Shown here in pieces: positions 1-8,801 of a stretch of 43,067 bases of DNA. The DNA is from Acidobacteriota bacterium (GTDB lineage: Bacteria; Acidobacteriota; Terriglobia; Terriglobales; Acidobacteriaceae). Made by a program: the position numbers and the translations under genes. The notes under the pieces were generated by a model. The model did not search any database. It saw nothing but the letters and a program-made list of their open reading frames with translations, and was not told the origin of the DNA. Positions within the stretch are counted from its first letter, which is position 1, and the number at the start of each line of letters is the position of its first letter. The stretch covers positions 1-43,067 of the forward strand of contig JAKAFB010000023.1 in NCBI GenBank assembly GCA_021818105.1. The letters are read 5' to 3'.

Positions 1-125
1 TCATGTAGTAATTTTCCTAGTCGCTTTTCGACTTGAATTGTGGGTCTAATCCTGAAGAGGAATCCTCTGCCGCATGGGCCTGCTTCTGTTACGCAGTCCT
101 GGAATGAGCGACATCGAGGTGACAC
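1..125 (+). promoter_or_regulatory. Leader region upstream of the MscS-type channel gene
   Basis: No gene fits here. A -10-like hexamer TCTAAT lies at 45-50 without a convincing -35 partner. A near-perfect palindrome (arms AGAGGA at 56-61 and TCCTCT at 63-68, one central base) follows it and could be an operator or a small hairpin. A Shine-Dalgarno-like GAGGTGA at 116-122 sits just before the ATG at 126 and supports that start. The promoter call is weak. Confidence 0.3.
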
Positions 126-1820
126 ATGTTTGCTGGTGTTTCACCAACTCTTAAGATCTACTTGCTGGTGCCCGCAGCCTTGGTTCTTTTGTCGATCCTG
201 GGGTGTGTAAACTCCGCGGCGCAACAGTCGGACAGTGCGATCTCCCCTGCACCTAGTGAGCTCGCGAGCAATGAGATTCCGACGGCGCCGGTCGTTGTCG
301 ACGGAATCCAGTTATTCAGCGTGAGAGGCCTATCGGTGATTCCCGCTGAAAAGAGAGCACAGGGGATTGCAGAACGCATTCGGACCGTAGCTGAGGATCG
401 GAACTTCCAGACCAATAATCTGAGATTGGTGAATACAGAATATGGGACACAGATTCTGGCAGGCGATCGGGTCATACTAAACGTATACGAAGAGGATGCA
501 CGTATCGAAAGTGTGGCGCGGGGGGTTCTGGCAGCTGCTTACCTACAGAGAATCAAGGAAGCCATCGACTCATTCCGGGCGGACCGCAAGTACGAACTTC
601 TTATTCGGCACATCATTTACGCAGTTGTAGCCACTTTGGTCTTTATCGTCGGTGTATTCCTCCTAGTGAAGCTGGAGCGACGGCTGCATGCATTGCTCGA
701 ACATCTCTTGAAGGAAAAGATTCACGGGGTGGAAATACAGGCCCTTCAAATTCTGCACGCCAGACACGTATGGAATTTACTTTTCGGATCGCTCAAGTTT
801 ATTGCGATGGCCATTGTATTCGTCTGGGCTTATGCAACCTTGTACTACATCCTCTCCCTGTTTCCCTGGACGCGCGGACTTAGCAAGAACTTACTCACGT
901 TCCTTCTGAATCCCGTACGCACGATCGCTAGTAACATCCTCATCACAATCCCTGATCTGATCTTCCTCGCCGTTCTCGGAGTTGTAACCCACTACGCGCT
1001 CAAATTAATCCGGCTTGTGTTTTCTGCCATTGAGGGCGGAGCGATCAAACTGCCGAGCTTTGATCCCGAGTGGGCCAAACCGACTTACCGGATTACGCGG
1101 TTCTTTGTGATTGTCTTTGCGCTTGTAATTGCATTTCCTTATATCCCCGGATCAGGTACCCAGGCCTTCAAAGGCTTGTCATTATTTATTGGCGTGATTT
1201 TTTCTCTGGGATCTACTGCTTTGATCGGAAACCTAATCTCCGGCTATAGCCTGACGTACAGACGTGTCTTTAGACGCGGTGACCGGGTAAAGATCGGAAA
1301 CCAGATTGGATACGTTGAAAGATATGGCATGATGGTGACTTATTTACATACCATCAAGAATGAAGTGATCGCCATACCGAACTCGCAGATTGTTAACGCT
1401 GAGGTGATCAATTTCACTTCTCTGGCGCACACTTCAGGATTGATCTTGCACACGAAGGTTGGCATTGGCTACGAAACACCGTGGCGACAGGTTGAGGCAA
1501 TGTTGATTGAATCAGCAGCGCAAACGCCAGGCTTGTTGAAGGAACCCAGCCCATTCGTGCAGCAGACAGAACTCGGAGATTTCGCGATCACCTACGAGAT
1601 CAACGCCTATTGCGACAAGCCGCAGGAGATAGAACAAATTTACTCTTATCTGCATCAAAATATACTCGATGTATTTAACGAGTACGGTGTTCAAATCATG
1701 ACGCCAGCTTACAGAATGGACCCCCCGCAGGCGAAGGTTGTGCCGAAGGACCAATGGTACGCTCCACCTGCTCGCCGCGAGAACGGGGCTGAAGTCGATG
1801 ATTTCCATCCAAGGGAATAG
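126..1820 (+). CDS. MscS-family mechanosensitive ion channel with N-terminal signal peptide and periplasmic domain
   Basis: A membrane channel of the MscS superfamily, expected in the cytoplasmic membrane to release solutes on hypo-osmotic shock. The 564-residue protein starts with a hydrophobic signal-like segment (about 10-32) and continues with a periplasmic-type region to about 155. Five or so hydrophobic helices follow (near 160-181, 222-245, 275-300, 327-345 and 350-370). The last merges into the conserved pore helix and beta domain, visible as GSTALIGNLISG from about 361 and then RRGDRVKIG and AIPNSQIVNAEVINF. It is about twice the size of E. coli MscS (286 residues), so it belongs to the enlarged MscS-like class. 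The ATG at 126 has a GAGGTGA ribosome site. A trehalose-related gene group lies 1.3 kb downstream on the same strand, which fits osmotic adaptation, but no shared transcript is shown. The family call is firm; the gating stimulus is not known. Confidence 0.92.
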   Translation: MFAGVSPTLKIYLLVPAALVLLSILGCVNSAAQQSDSAISPAPSELASNEIPTAPVVVDGIQLFSVRGLSVIPAEKRAQGIAERIRTVAEDRNFQTNNLRLVNTEYGTQILAGDRVILNVYEEDARIESVARGVLAAAYLQRIKEAIDSFRADRKYELLIRHIIYAVVATLVFIVGVFLLVKLERRLHALLEHLLKEKIHGVEIQALQILHARHVWNLLFGSLKFIAMAIVFVWAYATLYYILSLFPWTRGLSKNLLTFLLNPVRTIASNILITIPDLIFLAVLGVVTHYALKLIRLVFSAIEGGAIKLPSFDPEWAKPTYRITRFFVIVFALVIAFPYIPGSGTQAFKGLSLFIGVIFSLGSTALIGNLISGYSLTYRRVFRRGDRVKIGNQIGYVERYGMMVTYLHTIKNEVIAIPNSQIVNAEVINFTSLAHTSGLILHTKVGIGYETPWRQVEAMLIESAAQTPGLLKEPSPFVQQTELGDFAITYEINAYCDKPQEIEQIYSYLHQNILDVFNEYGVQIMTPAYRMDPPQAKVVPKDQWYAPPARRENGAEVDDFHPRE

Positions 1821-1935
1821 TCGGCTACAGGCTAGGGTGCCAGACTCAAGCACTTCCCGATCGGATTTTGCATTGATCAATGTAGATTGCAAGAGAGGAT
1901 TCGAGAGCACAACTCTTGCAGGCCGAAACCTAAAG

Positions 1936-2613
1936 ATGTCATCAAGCGAGCAGGTGTACCCTGATGACATGATCTACGACCTTGAAAAGACTCCTGCTGG
2001 CCATATTTACAAGCTGCTAGTGGGGCTCGTGGCCCCTCGACCCATTGCTCTCATCACGAGTATGGATGAGAGAGGTCATCTCAATGCGGCACCCTTCAGC
2101 GCTTATAACTACCTTTGTACGGACCCTCCCATCATTGGAGTAGGTGTAACCAACCGTCCTGACCAGCCACTTGTTCCCAAGGACACCGCGCGCAATATCC
2201 GTCGGACTGGCGAGTTCGTCGTTAATGTTGTCACCGAAGACATTGCTGAAAAGATGAACCTCTGTGCCACAGACTTTCCTCCGGAACTGAGCGAGGTGGA
2301 ACTTTCTGGGTTTACGACTACTCCGTCGCAAATCGTCAAGCCACCACGATTAACTGAAGCACACGCTGCTATGGAGTGCCGCGAATTCACTACCATGGAA
2401 ATCGGCCGCTCTCGGATCATCCTCGGCCGCGTTGTCTCCATCTATATTGAGGACCGGTTCATCGATACGAACGGGCCTTACGTTCGGGCGGAGCAACTAC
2501 ATGCGATCGGCCGGATGAACGGGCTGGGAAACTACGTCCGCACGCGCGATGCATTCATAACGATCCCGCGCATCTCTTACAAGGAGTGGAAAGTCCAGAA
2601 GGATAGTCAATAG
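1936..2613 (+). CDS. Flavin reductase-like, FMN-binding domain protein
   Basis: A 225-residue protein of the flavin reductase-like (DIM6/NTAB) family, whose members bind FMN in a split beta-barrel and typically reduce flavin with NAD(P)H or act as flavin-dependent oxidoreductases. Family hallmarks are the N-terminal PRPIALITSMDERG, the AAPFSAYNYLCTDPP segment that lines the flavin site, the ARNIRRTGEFVVNVV stretch and a C-terminal LHAIGRMNGLGNYVRT. The frame is open from 1738, but the extra 66 codons overlap the channel gene and show no domain. The ATG at 1936, immediately before the conserved part, is therefore preferred, though no strong ribosome site is seen. It is a cytoplasmic protein with no signal peptide. 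The substrate cannot be told from sequence. The neighbours (channel upstream, trehalose synthase downstream) do not suggest a pathway. Confidence 0.88.
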   Translation: MSSSEQVYPDDMIYDLEKTPAGHIYKLLVGLVAPRPIALITSMDERGHLNAAPFSAYNYLCTDPPIIGVGVTNRPDQPLVPKDTARNIRRTGEFVVNVVTEDIAEKMNLCATDFPPELSEVELSGFTTTPSQIVKPPRLTEAHAAMECREFTTMEIGRSRIILGRVVSIYIEDRFIDTNGPYVRAEQLHAIGRMNGLGNYVRTRDAFITIPRISYKEWKVQKDSQ

Positions 2614-3130
2614 AGTTCGTGGCAGACCAAGGCTTCAGCCTTTCAGCCAACCTTTTGCCACGTTCAAAAATGTTTCTCAACAGAATCATGCCTTGCGAAA
2701 TTGAGCGGCTGACAGGGTGCAATTCATTGCCGGTTCGGAGTATGTACGTTCTGGCCCGAGCAATCTCGCGTTGGGCCGCTTCGCTTTTGGGTCTCACTCC
2801 TGCTGCTAGAGACATGCACATACGGCCACAAGCTATTTTTTTACAGACATTTAAACTACGCGAACACGGAGCCGCCTGTGCGTGGCCGAAGCGGTCCGCC
2901 TTCTCATAATGTCTCAGCTCGGGATACACTTCGACACTAAGACGTTGTTGCCGTTCAGCTGTCTAACGAGTTGATGCAGGTGGCCGGAATTGTGCCTGCA
3001 TGAGGTACGGAACTCTATGCAGCGCAGGCGAGAAGCTGCGATTTCGTTCGTCTGCGGCTTGATGAACGCCATTGCGGCAAGCAAGCCGCAGGGTTGTGCC
3101 CTATCTCATAAATTAGGAGGGAGCCGACGA
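2614..3130. other. 517-base gap with no supported gene; leader of treS-mak
   Basis: Short open frames exist on both strands (2619-2909 plus, 2555-2929 minus), but their translations look random and I recognise no domain. Near the right end is a hairpin with arms TGCGGC (3073-3078) and GCCGCA (3085-3090). It is followed by a strong Shine-Dalgarno AGGAGG at 3115-3120, 10 bases before the TTG start of the trehalose synthase fusion. I see no clear promoter hexamers. The gap is somewhat AT-richer than later parts of the window. Confidence 0.5.
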
Positions 3131-6100
3131 TTGAGAAAACTGGCAAGCGCAACCGATCCATTCTGGTACAAGGACGCCGTCATTTACGAACTCCATGTAC
3201 GCGCGTTTTGTGACTCGAATGGAGATGGCATCGGTGATTTTCCTGGACTCCTCTCAAAGTTGGAATACTTGGAGGATCTGGGCGTCACCTGCATTTGGCT
3301 TCTACCCTTCTTCCCATCACCCTTGCGCGATGACGGCTACGACATCTCCAACTATGTCGATGTCAATCCCTGCTACGGCACGCTGGACGACTTCAAGGCA
3401 TTTCTCGATGCGGCCCATGAGCGCAATATGCAGGTGATGATAGAGCTGGTCATCAACCATACCAGCGACCAGCATCCATGGTTCAAAGCTGCGCGCCTCG
3501 CTCCACCTGGGTCACCAGAGCGCGACATGTACGTCTGGTCAGAGACTGACCAGAAGTTCAAGGATGCGCGCATTATCTTCATGGATACCGAAAAATCCAA
3601 TTGGACATGGGACGAAACCGCCAAGGCCTACTATTGGCACCGCTTCTTTTCCCACCAGCCGGACTTGAACTTTGACAATCCGATGGTTGTTCAGGAAGTT
3701 CTCAAGGCCATGCGCTTCTGGCTCAACATGGGCGTCGATGCCCTCCGCCTCGATGCGATTCCCTACCTCGTCGAACGGGATGGCACATCTTGCGAGAATC
3801 TTGCAGAGACTCATGCCATCATCAGGACCCTTCGTTCATCTATTGATGCTGAATACAGTAATCGCTTCGTGCTTGCAGAGGCCAACCAGTGGCCTGCCGA
3901 TGTCCGCCCCTATTTTGGCGATGGCGACGAATGTCATATGGCCTTCCACTTTCCCCTTATGCCGCGCATTTACATGGCGCTGCGTCAGGAGGATCGCTTG
4001 CCCATTACCGAAATCATGGCCCAGACACCGCCTATTCCAGACACGTGCCAGTGGGGCCTCTTTCTCCGAAATCACGACGAGCTCACTCTCGAGATGGTCA
4101 CGCATGAGGAACGCGATTACATGTATTTCGCCTACTCAGCGGACCCGCGCATGCGCGTCAATGCGGGTATCCGCCGTCGCCTCGCGCCCCTCGTTGACAA
4201 TAATCGCCGTCGCATCGAACTACTGAACTCTATTCTGCTCAGCTTTCCTGGCACACCAATCATTTATTACGGCGACGAAATCGGCATGGGGGACAACATC
4301 TATCTCGGCGACCGCAATGGCGTGCGCACTCCGATGCAATGGACCTCTGACCGCAATGCAGGCTTCTCCCGGTGTAACCCAGCGCAGCTCTATTTTCCTG
4401 TCATCATGGATCCCGTCTATGGCTACCAGGCGGTGAACGTAGAAGCGCAGGAGAGTGACCCCTCAAGCCTCTTGCACTGGACCCGTAACATGATCGCATT
4501 GCGCAAGCTCTTCAAAGTCTTCGGACGCGGATCGCTCCGCTTTCTCTCGCCTGCTAATCGCAAAACACTCGCATACCTTCGCGAGCTGGACCGCGGCGAC
4601 GGATCTCGCGAGATCGTCCTCTGTGTTGCCAATCTTAGCCGCTTTGCACAACCGGTTTCTCTGGACCTCGCCGAGTATGCAGGCATGGAACCCGTCGAAA
4701 TGCTGGGCTATGTTCCGTTCCCTACGATCACAAAGGACCCCTACGCCATCACTCTCGCGCCCTATTCCTTCTTGTGGCTTGAACTCCAGCCCGCAAGCAC
4801 AAAGGCAGAACCCCAGACCGATCAGCTGAAAGAAAGTATCGAAGCTATCGCAGAAGCTACACCAGGTGCGGCGATCACACTCGAAGCAATCACTAAGGGC
4901 TGGCCTACACTGCTCACAGGCAACACACGCAATCTGCTCGAAAGCGCGTTGCCCGTCTGGCTACATCGTCAACGCTGGTTTGGTGAAAAGACGCGCATGA
5001 TCCAATCTGTCCGCCTGGAGTACTGGACCCAATTGCCATCTTCTGGTTCTTCGCATATGAGCCCACGCCTCCGTGAAACCATTCCTTCCGCCATTACACT
5101 TCCCCCGATCCTTGGCTTCCTGCAGATTGCTTATGAGGAAAATCATCAGGACGTCTATCAGCTTCCGCTTGCTCTCAGCGTTGGAGATGATGCCGAAGAG
5201 GTCATCGCAACTCATCCACAAAGCGTCATTGCACCACTCGCATCTCCGCTGGGAACAGCAGTCCTGTATGACGCAACCGTGCTCGAAGACTTTCAGGGGA
5301 GTCTGCTCAATCTTATTCAGCAGAACGTAACGCTTGATCTCTTCGAAAACATCCAAACAGATGCTAACGGCAGATCACGGGATTCCATTCATATATCTGG
5401 ACATCAGCTCGTCGCCAGATCCGCTCCAGCATACTCGCATGCCCCCATCGCTCAGCCATTACCCTCGCGCGCTGCTGCCGCCGAACAGTCCAATACGTCT
5501 ATCATCTATGGCCATCAACTTCTACTTAAGCTCTTCCGTTCTCTTCAGCCTGGCGAGAGCCCAGATGTCGAGATAGGCCGTTTCCTCACAGAGATTGCCC
5601 ACTTTGCACACTGTGCGCCGTTCTTAGGAGAAATAGCGCTGCAGAAGCAAAGCGGTGAAGTATCCACGACGGCAATGCTCAGCGAACTGGTTGCAAACCA
5701 AGGTGACGGCTGGCAATTTTTCCTCGCTCAGCTCGGCTCGTTCTTTCCACATGTTGCATCTCTTGATAATCCGCCTGAGGCCTCAGGCCCGAGCTTTCTC
5801 CATTTCTCGCCGCCCTCACGACAGGCGTTCGAACTAGCTGGCCCTTCCATCGCATCCGCGACTCTGCTGGGCGTTCGCACCGCGCAGATGCACCTTGCTC
5901 TCGCCACTCCAACAATCGATCCAGCCTTCACCGCTGAGCCCTTCACGCAAGATGACCTTGTGGCTGATGCCGCACGCATAGAAAGTCAAATTGCTTCGAC
6001 TCTCGGTGCACTCAAGCTTAAACTTCCTGTTCTGGTCGATACCACTGCCGATGAAGCTGGGTTGCTGCTTTCCATGCGCACTCAACTTCTCGCGCATGCC

Positions 6101-6625
6101 CGTTCAATCAAGAATGCTACGGCAGCGGGTCTACGCATCCGAATTCATGGCGATTTTCACCTTGGTCAAATTCTGTGCACCTCCGCCGACAACAGGCCAT
6201 CGGATACCGAGCATGGTGACTTTGTGATCCTCGACTTCGAGGGAGAGCCGGCACGTCCCCTCAGCGAACGCCGTCGCAAGCAAACTCCTCTAAAAGATGT
6301 CGCCGGCATGATTCGCTCCTTTTCCTATGCTGCTCACTCTGGTCTCCTTGAATACTCGAGCACCATTCCGCACTTAGCAGGCAGCCCGGAAGCCGAAAAA
6401 CTAGCAGCATGGGCACGCTTCTGGCAAAATGCTGTGGGTAGCGCATTTCTCGATGGTTATTACAATACCTCGCGAACCGACCCGACTCTCCTGCCCGCAC
6501 CAAAAGATGCGGATCTTCTGCTCCACGCCTACCTGATGGAGAAGGCTCTTTATGAATTGTTGTACGAACTGAATCATCGCCCCGACTGGGTTCGCATCCC
6601 GCTCCACGGCATCTTAAATTTGTAA
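3131..6625 (+). CDS. treS: Trehalose synthase-maltokinase fusion (TreS-Mak)
   Basis: A two-domain cytoplasmic enzyme of 1164 residues. The N-terminal half is a GH13 maltose alpha-D-glucosyltransferase that interconverts maltose and trehalose. Visible signatures are DAVIYELHVRAF near residue 15, the nucleophile D208 in ALRLDAIP, the acid/base E250 in VLAEANQWP, and N314-H315-D316-E317. The C-terminal half is a maltokinase (Pep2/Mak), which makes maltose 1-phosphate with ATP. Its catalytic loop is HGDFHLGQ with D1008, and the metal-binding stretch ILDFEGEP has D1035. Such fusions are well known and feed the GlgE alpha-glucan pathway, but no glgE is present here. The frame opens at 2990, but a perfect AGGAGG at 3115-3120 selects the TTG at 3131, just before the conserved start. 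It is followed after 27 bases by the GT-like gene and probably co-transcribed with it. Confidence 0.95.
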   Translation: MRKLASATDPFWYKDAVIYELHVRAFCDSNGDGIGDFPGLLSKLEYLEDLGVTCIWLLPFFPSPLRDDGYDISNYVDVNPCYGTLDDFKAFLDAAHERNMQVMIELVINHTSDQHPWFKAARLAPPGSPERDMYVWSETDQKFKDARIIFMDTEKSNWTWDETAKAYYWHRFFSHQPDLNFDNPMVVQEVLKAMRFWLNMGVDALRLDAIPYLVERDGTSCENLAETHAIIRTLRSSIDAEYSNRFVLAEANQWPADVRPYFGDGDECHMAFHFPLMPRIYMALRQEDRLPITEIMAQTPPIPDTCQWGLFLRNHDELTLEMVTHEERDYMYFAYSADPRMRVNAGIRRRLAPLVDNNRRRIELLNSILLSFPGTPIIYYGDEIGMGDNIYLGDRNGVRTPMQWTSDRNAGFSRCNPAQLYFPVIMDPVYGYQAVNVEAQESDPSSLLHWTRNMIALRKLFKVFGRGSLRFLSPANRKTLAYLRELDRGDGSREIVLCVANLSRFAQPVSLDLAEYAGMEPVEMLGYVPFPTITKDPYAITLAPYSFLWLELQPASTKAEPQTDQLKESIEAIAEATPGAAITLEAITKGWPTLLTGNTRNLLESALPVWLHRQRWFGEKTRMIQSVRLEYWTQLPSSGSSHMSPRLRETIPSAITLPPILGFLQIAYEENHQDVYQLPLALSVGDDAEEVIATHPQSVIAPLASPLGTAVLYDATVLEDFQGSLLNLIQQNVTLDLFENIQTDANGRSRDSIHISGHQLVARSAPAYSHAPIAQPLPSRAAAAEQSNTSIIYGHQLLLKLFRSLQPGESPDVEIGRFLTEIAHFAHCAPFLGEIALQKQSGEVSTTAMLSELVANQGDGWQFFLAQLGSFFPHVASLDNPPEASGPSFLHFSPPSRQAFELAGPSIASATLLGVRTAQMHLALATPTIDPAFTAEPFTQDDLVADAARIESQIASTLGALKLKLPVLVDTTADEAGLLLSMRTQLLAHARSIKNATAAGLRIRIHGDFHLGQILCTSADNRPSDTEHGDFVILDFEGEPARPLSERRRKQTPLKDVAGMIRSFSYAAHSGLLEYSSTIPHLAGSPEAEKLAAWARFWQNAVGSAFLDGYYNTSRTDPTLLPAPKDADLLLHAYLMEKALYELLYELNHRPDWVRIPLHGILNL

Positions 6626-6652
6626 CCAGTCATTCTGCGCGCGAAGGCACCG

Positions 6653-7849
6653 ATGTCGACAGCCAATACGACTCCCGAGATTTCACCTGCGCCGGTTCAA
6701 TCCGAAACCTGCCTTCTCGTCTTGCTAACCCCAATGCCGCAGGAGCAGCTTGACATCGTTGTTGGCAGCCTCGCTGCGACGATGCCTACAGAAAACCTAG
6801 TGATTGCCGCGCCTGACGGGGTCTCAGAGGCATTGCATCCGAATCATCGCCTGGTTCCGTCGCCCCCAGCCAAAGCCTCATGGACTTTAACTGCCGCTGA
6901 CTTCGTCCATGCCTATGAACTTGCGCAAGAGCACAAGGCAGACGGTGTTCTCATGCTGGGGCCCAACTCGGTTTCCCTCGGCGCAGACGGCTTGCGAGAT
7001 CTTGCCCGTACCGTGCAAAGCGGCGCAATCGACCTCGTTATTCCCCATTACGAATTGCCGCCTCATGCTGGGCTAGTAAATTCAGCGCTGCTCTATCCGC
7101 TCACACGCGCGCTGTTTGCTGCGCGCGCGCGATTTCCATTGGCCATCGATTTGGGCCTTTCGCTGCGCCTCGCAGAACGCCTTGCCGGCGGAGCCTCACG
7201 CTTTGTCTCGCTGAATCAGGCAGAAGCGCCGTTGTGGCCCGTCAACGAAGCCGTTGTGGCAGGATTCACAATGAAGGAAATCTCCGTTGGGCCGCGCTCT
7301 CTGCCACAGCCGACCGCACCTGATTTGCACACCATCCTGCCTATGGTGAGTGGTTCTTTCTTCGCTGACATTGAGGCTAAGGCCGCCTTCTGGCAGCGCG
7401 CCCGGAAAACGCCGCCAGCGCAGTCGCGCATCAAGACAGAGCACACAGCTTCCCCTGAGGCCGCCGCCAATATTGCCCCTATGCTGCAGGCATTTCAACT
7501 GGCCTATACAAATCTGCAAAGCATATGGTCGCTCGTGCTTTCGCCGAACTCACTGCTCGACCTTAAGCGCCTCTACGACTCAGATGCGACAAGCTTTCAC
7601 TTGCCGGAATCTCTTTGGGCCCGCATCATTTATGATTTTTTGCTCGCCTACCGGCTTCGCACCATTAATCGTGGTCATTTGCTGGGTGCGCTCGTGCCAC
7701 TCTATCTCGCATGGGTCGCAAGCCACATTAACTGGACATCAGCCGGAGTTGACCCCGAGCAGCATATTGAGGCTATTGCAATGGCCTTTGAGCAGGAAAA
7801 GCCCTACATCGTTTCGCGCTGGCGTTGGCCAGACAGGTTCAATCCTTAA
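6653..7849 (+). CDS. Degenerate GT81/GpgS-like glycosyltransferase-family protein
   Basis: A 398-residue cytoplasmic protein that I place by motif memory among the GT-A glycosyltransferases related to glucosyl- and mannosylglycerate synthases (GT78/GT81-like). Two stretches support this: HAGLVNSALLYPLTRALF near 138-155, and a C-terminal region with LLGALVPLYLAWVASHI and the ending EQEKPYIVSRWRW. The metal-binding DxD position expected near residues 100-106 instead reads MLGPNS, and the usual GGDFG-type motif appears as PLAIDLGLS at 162-170. A conventional metal-dependent transferase activity is therefore doubtful. It may have a non-catalytic or altered role. A GAAGG ribosome site at 6643-6647 precedes the ATG. 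It lies between TreS-Mak and a membrane protein with gaps of 27 and 12 bases, so it is almost certainly in their operon. The family placement is moderate; the function is unknown. Confidence 0.6.
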   Translation: MSTANTTPEISPAPVQSETCLLVLLTPMPQEQLDIVVGSLAATMPTENLVIAAPDGVSEALHPNHRLVPSPPAKASWTLTAADFVHAYELAQEHKADGVLMLGPNSVSLGADGLRDLARTVQSGAIDLVIPHYELPPHAGLVNSALLYPLTRALFAARARFPLAIDLGLSLRLAERLAGGASRFVSLNQAEAPLWPVNEAVVAGFTMKEISVGPRSLPQPTAPDLHTILPMVSGSFFADIEAKAAFWQRARKTPPAQSRIKTEHTASPEAAANIAPMLQAFQLAYTNLQSIWSLVLSPNSLLDLKRLYDSDATSFHLPESLWARIIYDFLLAYRLRTINRGHLLGALVPLYLAWVASHINWTSAGVDPEQHIEAIAMAFEQEKPYIVSRWRWPDRFNP

Positions 7850-7861
7850 GGAGTAAGAGCC

Positions 7862-8659
7862 ATGCAGATCATTCTTGCCACCATACTCCAGCCCACATCG
7901 CAGGCAATGCAGCCACTGTACGCAGACAACGCGACAATCTGGCGCCACATGTCCGAAGCTCTCAATCAATCTTTTTACCGCGTTCTATCGCTCCTCATTG
8001 CAATTCTTCCGGGCATCCTCGCCTTTTTTGTGGCGTTGGTCATCTTCACGCTCATCGGGATGGCCGTTGCAGGTATACTGCGCCGCTTTCTCAAGGCAAT
8101 CAAGTTCGATGATCGAATTGCCCGTATTCGCGGCAACTCAGACTGGACACCCATCTCCTCTCCCACTGCACTCGTCGCCCGTTCCTCATTCTGGGCGTCA
8201 GTTCTGCTCGGGCTCATCATCGGGGTCTCCGCATTTGATACTTCCTATGCCACAGCCGCATCGCTGCCAATGTCACTGTTGCCGTACCTTGCCCATGCCA
8301 TCGGTGCCATTCTCCTGATGATTGTCGGAACCATCATCGCACGCTTTCTCGCGCGCTCCGTGCTCATCGGCGCAGTCAATGCGCAACTGCAGTACGCGCG
8401 CTTTCTCTCTCTTGGCGTCAAATGGCTTGTCCTGGTTCTCACTGCCGCGATGGCTCTCGACCACCTTCAGATCGGCGGCAGCGTGGTCGACCTTGCATTC
8501 GGCATCATTTTCGGCGGAATCGTGCTTACACTTTCCTTGGCAGTCGGCCTGGGTTCACGTGAGCTTGTGAGCCGCTCACTTGGTAGTCACGTGGAACGTA
8601 CCGGAGAGCAGCATAGTACTGAATCCAGCAGTACCAGCGAAACCATTCGCCATTTCTAG
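7862..8659 (+). CDS. Small membrane protein with conserved MscS-associated TM-helix repeats
   Basis: A 265-residue integral membrane protein with about five hydrophobic helices. Two regions resemble the 'conserved TM helix' repeat (Pfam TM_helix type) that often accompanies MscS channels: ILPGILAFFVALVIFTLIG with AVAGILRRFLKAIKFDDRIAR, and later LPYLAHAIGAILLMIVG with IARFLARSVL. A third hydrophobic block, VVDLAFGIIFGGIVLTLSLAVGLGSRE, is also typical of that group. The MscS beta domain itself is absent. A strong AAGGAG site at 7848-7853 overlaps the stop of the previous gene and supports the ATG at 7862, so translation is probably coupled. The C terminus is a short Ser/Thr-rich hydrophilic tail. 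Its place behind a trehalose enzyme suggests a role in envelope or osmotic stress, by inference only. Confidence 0.75.
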   Translation: MQIILATILQPTSQAMQPLYADNATIWRHMSEALNQSFYRVLSLLIAILPGILAFFVALVIFTLIGMAVAGILRRFLKAIKFDDRIARIRGNSDWTPISSPTALVARSSFWASVLLGLIIGVSAFDTSYATAASLPMSLLPYLAHAIGAILLMIVGTIIARFLARSVLIGAVNAQLQYARFLSLGVKWLVLVLTAAMALDHLQIGGSVVDLAFGIIFGGIVLTLSLAVGLGSRELVSRSLGSHVERTGEQHSTESSSTSETIRHF

Positions 8660-8721
8660 CGACCGCCGTATGGCGCGACCCGCACCGGCAATTTCAACCG
8701 TCATCACGCTTCTTTGTAACC

Positions 8722-8735
8722 CCGGATTTCTCCGG
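8722..8735. terminator. Weak hairpin between convergent genes
   Basis: In the 142-base gap between the convergent membrane-protein and SDR genes, arms CCGGA (8722-8726) and TCCGG (8731-8735) can form a short stem with a four-base loop. There is no T-run right after it on either strand, so terminator function is only possible. Nothing else of note is seen in this gap. Confidence 0.2.
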
Positions 8736-8801
8736 TGGCAGGCATCTTGACGACCAACTTTATTCTTTGGGTAGCAAATTGGCCGCCCCCTGCACTTCTA
8801 T

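Noticed and set aside
2555..2929. Small open frames on both strands in the gap before treS
   Set aside because: There is no ribosome site, no domain, and the minus frame overlaps the end of the flavin-reductase gene.
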